Virus record (IMG/VR): IMGVR_UViG_3300010297_000055
Span: 1 to 29,504 of that record
Length of the DNA: 29,504 nt
Source: a virus
Strand: one strand, 5' to 3'
Within the stretch, counting starts at the first letter, position 1. Every line of letters begins with the position of its first letter. A program made the position numbers and the translations under genes. Of the stretch, positions 5,590 through 13,348 are shown one piece after another. The notes below the pieces were generated by a model, which was not told the DNA's origin, searched no databases, and was given only the letters and a program-made list of their open reading frames with translations.

Positions 5590-7680
5590 ATGGAACACAG
5601 CATATATTTTGCTGCAGATGAGGCTGAAAAAGCGGCATCTTATCTAGAACAAAGAACAAAAGAATGGTTTAAGCATATTACTGTAAACAACTACTTAAGT
5701 AAGATTAAGAAGTCGTGGGCAGCATATCATGGTAACTTTTATTCAAGTAGTCATGAGATATCTTTTGGTGGTGAACAAGGTGAGATTGTAAACTTAGCTG
5801 TAAACCATTACGGAAATTTATGTACGCATATGCTTAATATGGTAACTGGATCTCGTCCAAGTTTTCAGTGTAGAGCAATAAATACAGATAGAAAATCTAA
5901 GATTCAAGCTGAATTAGGTAATGGTCTTTTAGAATACTATATGCGTGAAAAAAGACTAGAAAGAAATATTAAAGATGCAGTTGAGTATGCAATTGTCCTT
6001 GGATCTGGCTTTGTTAAGATGGAATGGAATGCTACTAAAGGCGAAGCAGATGAGTCAATTGATATTGATCCAGAAGAAATTGCTGATTTTGACGATGAAG
6101 GTAATCCATTAGATGAAGAAGGTAATATACTAAAACCTACTCCTATATATGATGGGGATGTTGACTTTTATACCCTATCTCCTTTTGATGTTGCATTTGA
6201 TCCAACTAAAGAGAGTCCACAACTTCAAGAATGGGTTGTTATTAGGACATTTGTAAATAGGTATAATCTAAAAGAAAAATATCCTCAATATGCAGATGAG
6301 ATTATGGCTATTGCTACAAAAGACGAAGCTTATTCTAATAATAGAATATCTCTTACATCTTATGATAAAACAGAAGATATTCCAGTATATGAATTATATC
6401 ACAAAAGAACAGAAGCTACTTTAGGTAAAGGTAGATATATGATGTATCTTTCTTCTGATGTAATTTTAGAAGACACAGACATGCCTTATAGAGATCTTCC
6501 TGTATATAGAATTGCACCTAGAAACATTTTAGGTACTCCATTTGGATATACATCTATGTGGGATATTTTACCACTTCAAGATGCACTAAATAGTTTATAC
6601 TCTACTATTATGACAAACAACAATGCCTTTGGTGTTCAAAATATTCTAAACCCACAAGGTAATAATTTAAAAGTAAACTCACTAGAAGGTGGACTTAACT
6701 TTCTAGAATATAATGCAAACATGGGTAAACCAGAGCCACTACAACTTACTGCTACTGCTCAAGAGACATACAACTTTCTTAGCATGTTAGAAAAAGTAAT
6801 GGAAACAATTTCTGGTATTAACTCAGTTGCAAGAGGTAATCCTGAATCAAGTCTTAGATCTGGAACAGCATTAGCACTAGTACAATCTCAAGCACTACAG
6901 TTTATGTCAGGATTACAACAATCATATATACAATTATTAGAGGACGTTGGTACAGGTCTTATTAACATCTTAAAAGACTTTGCGGATGCTCCAAGAATGG
7001 CTTCTATAGCAGGAATATCAAACACTACTAAAATGGTAGAGTTTAAATCAGAAGACCTTGAAGCTATTAATAGAGTAGTCGTAGATGTTGGTAATGCATT
7101 AGCCCAAACACCTGCAGGTAGAGCACAGATTGCAGAAAACCTACTTCAGATGGGATTACTTACAACTCCAGAAAGGTACTTGGAAGTTCTAAACACTGGT
7201 AATCTAAAATCAGTTACACAAGGTATGACAGACGAACTAGATATTATTACTTCTGAAAACGAAACGCTTCTAAGAGGTGGGGAGATAATCGCTATTGCAA
7301 CAGATCACCACGCAATGCACATTAGAGAACATAGAGCTGTTCTAGCTGATCCGGTTCTCAGACAAGATGCAGATTTAGTAGCTAGAACTTTATCACATAT
7401 ACAAGAACATATTACTTTATTACAAACTACTGATCCTAATATATTATCAATTATAGGAGAACAGCCATTAGCTCCTCCGGGTGGAAGTCCGGTTAATCCA
7501 CAGCAACAAGGTGGAATGCCGAGTGCTCAAGGTGCTTCTGGTCCAATGCAAGGTAGTCCTATGGCTCAGGCTGCTCCTAATATGCCACAACCTGCACAAG
7601 CACCTGCAGTTGATGGACAAGCTCAACCTCAAACTCCAGAAGAGCTTATGGCAATGAATACAGGACAAGGGAATTTTTAA
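5590..7680 (+). CDS. Portal protein
   Basis: The portal forms the dodecameric DNA channel at one capsid vertex. It directly follows terL and, at about 696 residues, fits large short-tailed-phage portals. Visible portal-like features are the helical N-terminus with KKSWAAYHGN, a GSRPSFQCRA strand and the EYAIVLGSGFVKMEWN segment. The mid-region has YDGDVDFYTLSPFDVAFDP, and the helical crown includes GLQQSYIQLLEDVGTGLINI. From about residue 628 the tail is low-complexity Pro/Gln/Gly/Met/Ala. Two ATGs occur in tandem; the second (5590) is better spaced from AAGGAG. The stop overlaps the next ATG as TAATG. A Pro-rich portal C-terminus may sit inside the capsid as part of the barrel; this is inferred. 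Confidence 0.9.
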   Translation: MEHSIYFAADEAEKAASYLEQRTKEWFKHITVNNYLSKIKKSWAAYHGNFYSSSHEISFGGEQGEIVNLAVNHYGNLCTHMLNMVTGSRPSFQCRAINTDRKSKIQAELGNGLLEYYMREKRLERNIKDAVEYAIVLGSGFVKMEWNATKGEADESIDIDPEEIADFDDEGNPLDEEGNILKPTPIYDGDVDFYTLSPFDVAFDPTKESPQLQEWVVIRTFVNRYNLKEKYPQYADEIMAIATKDEAYSNNRISLTSYDKTEDIPVYELYHKRTEATLGKGRYMMYLSSDVILEDTDMPYRDLPVYRIAPRNILGTPFGYTSMWDILPLQDALNSLYSTIMTNNNAFGVQNILNPQGNNLKVNSLEGGLNFLEYNANMGKPEPLQLTATAQETYNFLSMLEKVMETISGINSVARGNPESSLRSGTALALVQSQALQFMSGLQQSYIQLLEDVGTGLINILKDFADAPRMASIAGISNTTKMVEFKSEDLEAINRVVVDVGNALAQTPAGRAQIAENLLQMGLLTTPERYLEVLNTGNLKSVTQGMTDELDIITSENETLLRGGEIIAIATDHHAMHIREHRAVLADPVLRQDADLVARTLSHIQEHITLLQTTDPNILSIIGEQPLAPPGGSPVNPQQQGGMPSAQGASGPMQGSPMAQAAPNMPQPAQAPAVDGQAQPQTPEELMAMNTGQGNF

Positions 7681-8006
7681 TGAAAAGAATACGTTACAAA
7701 AAAACTAAAGATGAAAATATTGTAGTATCAAACAAAGTACTTACTTCACAAAGAACTGGTGCTCAATATTTAGTTTATTTAGATCTAGAAAATGTTACTT
7801 ATAAGATCAAAAATATTAACTCAGAAAATGTACATAGAGGTGGAGAAAATATTAACAACTTAAATGTACTTAAAAGATCTGTAAAATCTAGACTTGAAGG
7901 TATGGGAGTTGTTTTTGAAGATGAAGAACGTGACCGTACATTTGGTAGATGTACAAAAGGTTACTCACAGAAAATTCATGAAATGAAGGAGAGTTATAGT
8001 GTCTAA
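7680..8006 (+). CDS. Hypothetical protein between portal and scaffold (108 aa)
   Basis: Its ATG shares a base with the portal stop (TAATG), so it is coupled to portal translation. The protein is basic, beginning MKRIRYKKTKDENIVVSNK. A central strand region reads GAQYLVYLDLENVTYKIKNI, and the C-terminal helix is acidic/basic (VVFEDEERDRTFGR). It ends eight bases past the GTG of the next gene. The beta-rich centre and position suggest a head-assembly accessory, but no family is recognised. Confidence 0.7.
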   Translation: MKRIRYKKTKDENIVVSNKVLTSQRTGAQYLVYLDLENVTYKIKNINSENVHRGGENINNLNVLKRSVKSRLEGMGVVFEDEERDRTFGRCTKGYSQKIHEMKESYSV

Positions 8007-8187
8007 AAAGTTTTCCAAAATCAAGAAGAAAGTTGGAAAAACTGCAGACGGATCTGTACCTACAAATCAAGAATTATATAAAAGAGTCAAAGCTGAAGCT
8101 AAGAGAAAATTTGATAGATACCCAAGTGCCTACGCATCAAGTTGGATTGTAAAAACTTACAAGGCGAGAGGTGGGAAATACTCATGA
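7999..8187 (+). CDS. Small basic YPSAYA-type phage protein (62 aa), GTG start
   Basis: GTG at 7999 has AAGGAG about seven bases upstream. The N-terminus is SKKFSKIKKKVGK, followed by DGSVPTNQELYKRVKAEAKRKFDRYPSAYASSW and IVKTYKARGGKYS. The signature 'YPSAYA..W..K.YK.RGGKY' matches small proteins I know from many aquatic and environmental phages, where it is conserved but of undefined function; I cannot verify a family number. It probably binds nucleic acid or a head component, judging only by charge and gene position between portal and scaffold. It overlaps the next gene by ATGA. Confidence 0.75.
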   Translation: MSKKFSKIKKKVGKTADGSVPTNQELYKRVKAEAKRKFDRYPSAYASSWIVKTYKARGGKYS

Positions 8188-8444
8188 GCTTAAAGCGTTG
8201 GCATAAAGAAAAATGGACTTTACCTGATGGATCTGAATGTGGGTCTAATAAGGATAAGAATAATCCCGGAAAATGCAGACCTTCTAAAAGAGTAAACTCA
8301 AAGACTCCTAAAACTTGGGGAGAGATGAGTGATTTAGATAAAAAATCTGCTATAAGAGATAAAAATAAAGCTAATAAAGAAAATAGACAGTTTGGTAAAA
8401 AAAAATTTTCTAGAATTAAAAAGAAACTAAATAAGGGGGAATGA
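8184..8444 (+). CDS. Small basic protein with PGKCRP motif and C-terminal KFSRI (86 aa)
   Basis: ATG at 8184 overlaps the preceding stop (ATGA) and has AGGTGGG upstream; the longer frame back to a TTG at 8142 is not needed. The N-terminus reads MSLKRWHKEKWTLPDGSECG, followed by PGKCRPSKRVNSKTPKTW. The Trp-Trp-'DGSECG'-'GKCRP' layout resembles a small two-Cys phage protein type often coded beside the YPSAYA protein. The C-terminus, KKKFSRIKKKLNKG, repeats the element at the start of the previous gene's product. Function unknown; likely a nucleic-acid or capsid-associated factor. Confidence 0.7.
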   Translation: MSLKRWHKEKWTLPDGSECGSNKDKNNPGKCRPSKRVNSKTPKTWGEMSDLDKKSAIRDKNKANKENRQFGKKKFSRIKKKLNKGE

Positions 8445-8632
8445 TGGGGAAAGAGTACAACAAAAAATGGGCAAAAATAATGTCTGGTTTTAACAAAACA
8501 AGCGAAGACGAAGAAATAATGAAAATGCAACAAGGTACTGAAAAAGGTAGAGAAGCTGCAAAAAAAGAATATGAAGAAAGAATGAGAAAAAAAAGAAGTA
8601 GAGAAGCTAAAAAAGCCAGAGGAGAATGGTAA
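8444..8632 (+). CDS. Small charged hypothetical protein (62 aa)
   Basis: Two ATGs occur in tandem; the second (8444) is better spaced from AAGGGGG. The product is Lys/Glu-rich and almost certainly one long helix: MGKEYNKKWAKIMSGF, then KGREAAKKEYEERMRKK ending EAKKARGEW. No known domain is seen. It closes the row of small genes before the scaffold gene, and may be a helical minor scaffold or DNA-contact protein. Confidence 0.6.
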   Translation: MGKEYNKKWAKIMSGFNKTSEDEEIMKMQQGTEKGREAAKKEYEERMRKKRSREAKKARGEW

Positions 8633-8707
8633 TCACTACATAATAGTACGAATATAATACCTACCCAATAATGGCGGTATAACTACATATATAACTAAGG
8701 AGTTACT

Positions 8708-9709
8708 ATGTCGGAAGAAATCGTAGAAAACAACGATGTACAAGAAGAATTTATTGACAATGCAGAAATTGAATCAGAAGATTCTGGTGAAGAGTATGAA
8801 GCATCGGAAGGTGATGTTCAAGCTGAAACTGTAGAAGAGTTAGAAGAAGAATTAGAAGAAGCTATTGCTAATGGTGCTTCTGAAGAAGAATTAAAGTCAA
8901 TGGTAAAAGAGTTTGAATTAAAAGTAAATGGTAAAACTCTTAAAAAAAGAATTGATTTAAATGATGAAGAGGCTCTTAAGAGAGAACTTCAAAAAGCTTA
9001 TGCAGGTCAACAAGCTATGCAACAAAAAGCAGAACTAGAAAGAGCAATCGGAGAAAGATTTAGCGAATGGAAAAACGATCCTTGGAAATTCTTTGAAGAA
9101 CTAGGAATGGATGCTGATGAATTAGCTGAACTTAGAATGGCTCAAAGACTTGAAGAGATGAAAAAAGATCCTGCTGAACTCGAAAGAGAGAGACAACAAA
9201 AAGAGCTACAACAACTTAGACAACAATTAAAAGCCAAAGAAGAGAGAGAACAACAATTAGAATATGAGCGTATGCAAGAAGAAGCTGCTATGCAACTTGA
9301 CAATGAGATTTCAGATGCATTAGATGCACACCCTACTTTAGTTGCTAGTCCTAGAGTTATTAGACAAATTGCTGATACACTTGCTTGGGCTATTACTCCA
9401 CAAGAAGAAGGTGGAGGTGGTTTTGACGTTGATGAAATATCTGTAGCAGACGTACTTCCTACTGTAGAAAGTGAGATTAAAAAAGAAATTTCTGAACTTA
9501 TGGAAGTATTACCAGAAGAGTTAATTGAGCAATATCTTGGAAAAAAAGGTATTGAAAAAATTAAAAGAAAAGCTATTAAGAAAGTTAAAAAGGCTCCTAA
9601 GTCTGCGAAAGCATTACAAAAAGCTTCTGCTCCAGTAAAACAGGCTAAAAAAGATGAGCCTAAAAAAAGAGGAAGAATAGAAGACTTTTTAAGCGTAAGA
9701 AATAGATAA
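8708..9709 (+). CDS. Capsid scaffolding protein
   Basis: A good AAGGAG site precedes ATG 8708. The sequence has the typical scaffold build. The N-terminus is very acidic (many Glu/Asp in residues 1-60), and the centre is a long Gln/Glu/Arg coiled coil (about 95-220, e.g. RQQKELQQLRQQLKAKEERE). The C-terminus is strongly basic (KIKRKAIKKVKKAPKSAKAL), the region that in known scaffolds contacts the coat protein. Position immediately upstream of the major capsid gene fits. There is no protease motif. It ends 18 bases before the capsid-gene promoter. Its role would be to guide procapsid assembly and then leave before packaging. Confidence 0.8.
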   Translation: MSEEIVENNDVQEEFIDNAEIESEDSGEEYEASEGDVQAETVEELEEELEEAIANGASEEELKSMVKEFELKVNGKTLKKRIDLNDEEALKRELQKAYAGQQAMQQKAELERAIGERFSEWKNDPWKFFEELGMDADELAELRMAQRLEEMKKDPAELERERQQKELQQLRQQLKAKEEREQQLEYERMQEEAAMQLDNEISDALDAHPTLVASPRVIRQIADTLAWAITPQEEGGGGFDVDEISVADVLPTVESEIKKEISELMEVLPEELIEQYLGKKGIEKIKRKAIKKVKKAPKSAKALQKASAPVKQAKKDEPKKRGRIEDFLSVRNR

Positions 9710-9727
9710 AAATAAAAAATAACGTAA

Positions 9728-9742
9728 TTTTAACAACTATAG
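9728..9742 (+). promoter_or_regulatory. Phage RNA polymerase-type promoter, copy 3 (capsid)
   Basis: TTTTAACAACTATAG with predicted start G9742. It drives the major capsid gene alone, since an intrinsic terminator follows that gene. The transcript starts with a hairpin beginning at +1. Confidence 0.75.
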
Positions 9743-9921
9743 TGGTGTAGGGTGCATATCCTACACTTACTACTATCTTAGATCTTATCTGCGATAGTTT
9801 TGAGGCGACCTCTAAATACCCTTAATTGGATTTTAGAATATCAAATTAGAACAAAACAGTCAAGTAAAAAGATGGAAAAATTTAACAATTTAACTAACTT
9901 TTCAAATTATAGGAGAAAAAA
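9742..9921 (+). promoter_or_regulatory. Structured 5' leader of capsid mRNA
   Basis: About 180 bases separate the predicted start from the capsid ATG, far longer than at other copies. The first 32 bases fold: GTGTAGG (9745-9751) pairs with CCTACAC (9760-9766), and outer bases GTGGT may pair with ACTAC at 9769-9773. Two tiny hairpins follow, TATC/GATA (9786-9796) and GAGG/CCTC (9802-9812). The rest is unstructured A/T-rich sequence before AGGAG. A frame at 9800-10018 overlaps the capsid gene and is not credible. The likely role is mRNA stability or translation control. Confidence 0.5.
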
Positions 9922-11229
9922 ATGGCTGACATTGGTTCAACACTTCCTGATTCGGCACACAGCCAGAATGGGGCATCCGCACTTAACGGATTATTTAAAG
10001 AAATTTACGATCAATTAAAAGATTTAGTACCTGCTAACACTAAGATGGCAGATATGGTTCCTTTCGCACCGGGAGACAAAGAGCTTGGTGCTGCTTATAA
10101 CGAGCCAGTAGTTCTTGGTTTAGAAGGTGGGATTACTTACGGTGGTTCTGACGGTGAAGCTTTTGCTTTAAGAACTCCAAGTTCATTCACTCTTAAGAAC
10201 GCTAGAGTTAAGTCTGTTGAGATGGTATTAAGATCTGCGATCTCTACTGCTGTTGCTTCTAGATCTCAAAACTCTAATGGAGCTTTTGAAAGAGGTATTA
10301 AATTACTTACTGGTAACATGATGAAATCTATGTACCACAGATTAGAAGTATCAATGCTTTATGGACAAAAAGGTATTGGTGTTGTTGAGTCTGTTTCTGG
10401 AACTGGTCCTTCTGTTCTTAAAGTTGAAGATCAAGAATGGGCAGCAGGTATCTGGGTTGGTACTACTAAGCATAAAATTGAAATCTTTAGTTCAGATCTT
10501 TCTACTAAAAGAGGAGAGCTAACTATTTCTGGATACGATATCCAAGCTAAAACTGTTAGTGTTCTAGAAGATGCTTCTGGTACTGGTATTAACGCTCAAG
10601 CTACTGACGTTATCTTTTTTTCTGGTGCTTGTGAAGCAGGTGCTGTACACAAAGATATGTTAGGTCTTCACTCTATTGCAGAAAAAAGAGGATCTTTATT
10701 TGAAATTAATAACTCTAACGAGCCTCTTTTCCAAGGTAACATTGTAAACGTAGGTACTGATGTAGCTGCTGCTAAATTATCTTTTGCTAAAGTTGAAGAA
10801 GCTGTTGCTAGAGCTGTTGAAAAAGGTCTTGGAGAAGAGCAAATGACTGTTATGGTTAACGTAAACTCTTGGAATGACCTTTTAACTGAGCAAACTGCTA
10901 AGAGAAGATATGACTCTTCTTATAGCTCTGCTAAAGTTAAAGAAGGTGCTAGAGCAATCGAATTTGAAGGTCAAGCAGGATCTATCAAAATCATTCCTTC
11001 TACTTACGTTAAAGAAGGATATGCTTACGCTTTCTGTGAGAAAGATCTTATCAGAATCGGTTCTTCTGACATTACTTTTGATCCAAAAGGATACGAAGGT
11101 GAATTTTTCAGACTTCTTGATAACCACAGTGGTTACGAGATCAGAGCTTACTCTGACCAAGCTTTATTTAGCTCAAGACCAAGTTGTATCACAATCTTAA
11201 GATACATCAAAAACGATACCCACTCTTAA
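9922..11229 (+). CDS. Major capsid protein
   Basis: The main shell protein, 435 residues, preceded by AGGAG and its own promoter. It follows scaffold as expected. The sequence (TRTPSSF-like strand ALRTPSSFTLKNARVKSVE, EVSMLYGQKG, VMVNVNSWNDLLTEQTAKRR, GYEIRAYSDQALF) has the mixed alpha/beta look of HK97-fold coats. Codon use shifts from its neighbours toward CTT, TCT, ACT, GCT and C-ending AAC, TAC and TTC, the bias expected of the most abundant virion protein. No protease propeptide is evident. A hairpin and an intrinsic terminator follow directly, isolating this unit from the fibre genes. Confidence 0.85.
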   Translation: MADIGSTLPDSAHSQNGASALNGLFKEIYDQLKDLVPANTKMADMVPFAPGDKELGAAYNEPVVLGLEGGITYGGSDGEAFALRTPSSFTLKNARVKSVEMVLRSAISTAVASRSQNSNGAFERGIKLLTGNMMKSMYHRLEVSMLYGQKGIGVVESVSGTGPSVLKVEDQEWAAGIWVGTTKHKIEIFSSDLSTKRGELTISGYDIQAKTVSVLEDASGTGINAQATDVIFFSGACEAGAVHKDMLGLHSIAEKRGSLFEINNSNEPLFQGNIVNVGTDVAAAKLSFAKVEEAVARAVEKGLGEEQMTVMVNVNSWNDLLTEQTAKRRYDSSYSSAKVKEGARAIEFEGQAGSIKIIPSTYVKEGYAYAFCEKDLIRIGSSDITFDPKGYEGEFFRLLDNHSGYEIRAYSDQALFSSRPSCITILRYIKNDTHS

Positions 11230-11250
11230 TCTAATTAGCTCTTAATTAGA
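11230..11250 (+). other. Hairpin just after capsid stop
   Basis: TCTAATTA (11230-11237) and TAATTAGA (11243-11250) form a perfect 8-bp A/T stem with a five-base loop, starting at the second-last base region of the stop codon context. It lies just before the terminator hairpin and may protect the 3' end or slow the polymerase. Confidence 0.5.
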
Positions 11251-11257
11251 GAATATC

Positions 11258-11284
11258 GCCCCTGTGCAATGCAGGGGCTTTTTT
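11258..11284 (+). terminator. Intrinsic terminator after capsid gene
   Basis: GCCCCTG (11258-11264) pairs with CAGGGGC (11272-11278), a GC-rich 7-bp stem with a seven-base loop followed by six T. This is the strongest terminator in the window and the only classic one, placed between the capsid gene and the next promoter. Confidence 0.9.
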
Positions 11285-11315
11285 ATAGGTATTGGAAATT
11301 ACATAAAATACCATA

Positions 11316-11330
11316 TTTTAACAACTATAG
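11316..11330 (+). promoter_or_regulatory. Phage RNA polymerase-type promoter, copy 4
   Basis: TTTTAACAACTATAG with predicted start G11330. It restarts transcription after the terminator for the fibre island. From +1, GTAT pairs with ATAC (11341-11344) around a seven-base loop. Confidence 0.75.
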
Positions 11331-11361
11331 TATATATAAGATACTAAAATAAGGACTTTTC

Positions 11362-11829
11362 ATGGCAATAAGACTAAGACTAGGGGATGAATTTTTTGAT
11401 ATTCCAACGGTCGGAGACTCAAATTGGGGAGAGCAGGTTACCCTATATCTCAGAAAAAACTCAGAAATAATTGCAACAATCCAAGGTCCTCAAGATATTC
11501 TTCTAACAGAAACCCCCTTATCAAACGGAGCAAATGGACAGTCTATTAATGGACTGAGATTTGATGTGTCTACTATTCAGCAAATAGAAGTAGATGGTAT
11601 TATAACTAGAAATATTACTGCACAAACTCCTAAAATTGACTCATTCACTTGTGAAGGGATATTTGATGGAACAGATTTTGTAATATCAAACGAGTACATT
11701 GGTACTCGTGCAGGTGTTATTTTAGATATTGATAATTCTGGTCAATTTATATGCAATGTAGATGACGTTTTTGGTACAGAAAGTGTATCTATAAAGTTTA
11801 GAGCAAAAGCTATAGTAGACGTAGAATAA
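11362..11829 (+). CDS. Virion/fibre-type structural protein (155 aa)
   Basis: AAGGA precedes ATG 11362. The protein begins MAIRLRLGDEFFDIPTVGD and is beta-rich throughout. The C-terminal half (about residues 95-155) has EGIFDGTDFVISNEY, GVILDIDNSGQF and VSIKFRAKAIV, the short beta-sandwich pattern often seen at the tips of phage fibres. A closely similar 60-residue segment survives as a gene remnant at 26967-27149. As the first gene of the fibre block it may be a small fibre, a head-to-fibre adaptor or a decoration protein. Confidence 0.6.
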   Translation: MAIRLRLGDEFFDIPTVGDSNWGEQVTLYLRKNSEIIATIQGPQDILLTETPLSNGANGQSINGLRFDVSTIQQIEVDGIITRNITAQTPKIDSFTCEGIFDGTDFVISNEYIGTRAGVILDIDNSGQFICNVDDVFGTESVSIKFRAKAIVDVE

Positions 11830-11841
11830 GGAATAATAAAA

Positions 11842-13347
11842 ATGGCTAAAACAGCAAAAAGAATAGAGAGAGGAATTGAGCTTCTACCAGAAGATTTAAC
11901 TGCTATTCCATTAAGTGAACAAGGACAAATGTCCTATGATTCTAATGATGGATTAATGAAATATAGAGATGGCGTTTCTACTAGAACTATTGTTAACGAA
12001 AATGAAGCTCAAGTTTTAGAAAATAAAAATATAAGTCAAGCAAATGGTAATACTTTTTCAGTTCCTTCTACAGAAGTCACATATTCTGATTCTATTAATC
12101 CCGGAATTTCATTAGGAAATAATGTTCAAGATGCACTTGATAGTGTAAAAGATGAAATAGCCGCTTTAGGCGGAGGCGGAAGCTTAGATGCGATTGATAT
12201 AAATTATGATAATACTACATCTGGACTAGTGGCTACTAATGTAAAAGCCGCTTTAGATGAATTGAAGGCAGATATAGATGCAATCCCCGGTGGCGGTGGA
12301 GTTGCAGCTAATGAAGTTAGTTATGATAATACTGCAACTGGATTAGCAGCTTCAGAAGTACAAACAGCTATTGATGATACTTTTGTTACAATAGGTAACC
12401 ACGTTAATGATAATACAGCAGCACATGCTGCAAGTGCGATATCAGTAACTCCTTCAGGAAATGTATCTTCAACAGACGTACAAAACGCTCTTACAGAGCT
12501 TCAAGGTAATATTGATTTTAATTCAGGGACTAAATTTTCATTTGGACAGGCTAATGATTTTTCTATAGGAGATGGTATCTACCATAATGGAACTTCTTGG
12601 GTTAAGGGTACTGCAGATGATGCTGCAACTTTAGCTTACTATGTTGTAATAGATGTAACACCTACTGATTTTGTTGCAGTCGATGTTGGAAGATATGATA
12701 ATGTTTTTGGACATGGATTTACAGTTGGAGAGTATTACTATTTATCTGATACAGTAGCAGGTCAACCTACTACAACGGAACCTACAGATCCAACTTCTTT
12801 TTCAAATCCTTTATTTTATGTAGAAGATGTAAATACTTTACAAATTAAGTGCCTAAGACCTTTACCTAACGATTTAGGAGGATCTTCTGGATCTAATTTT
12901 GTGATAACGGATTCAGGACAAAATAACTTTGAAGCAGGAACATCAACTTCAGGAACAGGGGGAACTTTAACAATAACTCAGCTTGATACATCTTTTACTG
13001 CTAGTGGGGCTAATCCTGTAAAAGTAACTTTACCAAATTGTGCGATCCAGTCTCGTTATACTCCAACAGCTCCTCCTGCAAATTACGCACTAAGAACAGA
13101 AGTTGATATTTTAAGAAATGGTTCCGTTTTATGTAGGTTTGAATTATTTGAAGATGGACAATTTGATACTACTGGTGATATTTCTATGAGCCATTCTTTA
13201 CCTACTTTTTTAGATACTACTGTAGTAGATGGAGTAACATATACGTATTCAGTTAGAATAACAAGTAGTGCAGGATCGGCAATTTTATATTCTTCTACTA
13301 CTACTTCAATTGAAACAAATGTTAAAATGTTGGTAGAACAATTATAA
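11842..13347 (+). CDS. Tail fibre protein with VQxAI repeats (501 aa)
   Basis: The N-terminal third contains fibre repeats: INYDNTTSGLVATNVKAALDEL, VSYDNTATGLAASEVQTAIDD (both near residues 110-175) and VTPSGNVSSTDVQNALTEL. These are separated by Gly-rich turns (GGGGS, GGGG) and a NHVNDNTAAHAASA segment common in fibre shafts. The centre (TKFSFGQANDFSIGDGIYHNG, YDNVFGHGFTVGEYYYLS) is a beta module. The C-terminus is an Ig-like beta region ending ATTSIETNVKMLVEQL-like. Such proteins trimerise through the shaft repeats and bind the host with the tip. Confidence 0.75.
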   Translation: MAKTAKRIERGIELLPEDLTAIPLSEQGQMSYDSNDGLMKYRDGVSTRTIVNENEAQVLENKNISQANGNTFSVPSTEVTYSDSINPGISLGNNVQDALDSVKDEIAALGGGGSLDAIDINYDNTTSGLVATNVKAALDELKADIDAIPGGGGVAANEVSYDNTATGLAASEVQTAIDDTFVTIGNHVNDNTAAHAASAISVTPSGNVSSTDVQNALTELQGNIDFNSGTKFSFGQANDFSIGDGIYHNGTSWVKGTADDAATLAYYVVIDVTPTDFVAVDVGRYDNVFGHGFTVGEYYYLSDTVAGQPTTTEPTDPTSFSNPLFYVEDVNTLQIKCLRPLPNDLGGSSGSNFVITDSGQNNFEAGTSTSGTGGTLTITQLDTSFTASGANPVKVTLPNCAIQSRYTPTAPPANYALRTEVDILRNGSVLCRFELFEDGQFDTTGDISMSHSLPTFLDTTVVDGVTYTYSVRITSSAGSAILYSSTTTSIETNVKMLVEQL

Positions 13348-13348
13348 T

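Noticed and set aside
8099-8533. 144-codon minus-strand frame
   Set aside because: Reverse-strand shadow of three small overlapping genes with good ribosome sites.
8633-8707. Possible host promoter before scaffold (contains TATAAT)
   Set aside because: No acceptable -35 at 16-18 bases; A/T-rich sequence makes chance TATAAT likely.
9800-10018. 72-codon frame overlapping the capsid start
   Set aside because: Starts with TTG without a ribosome site, and overlaps the capsid gene whose start is strongly supported.
10910-11200. 96-codon plus-strand frame inside the capsid gene
   Set aside because: Shadow of the capsid gene; Leu/Ser-rich because of its CTT and TCT codons in another frame.
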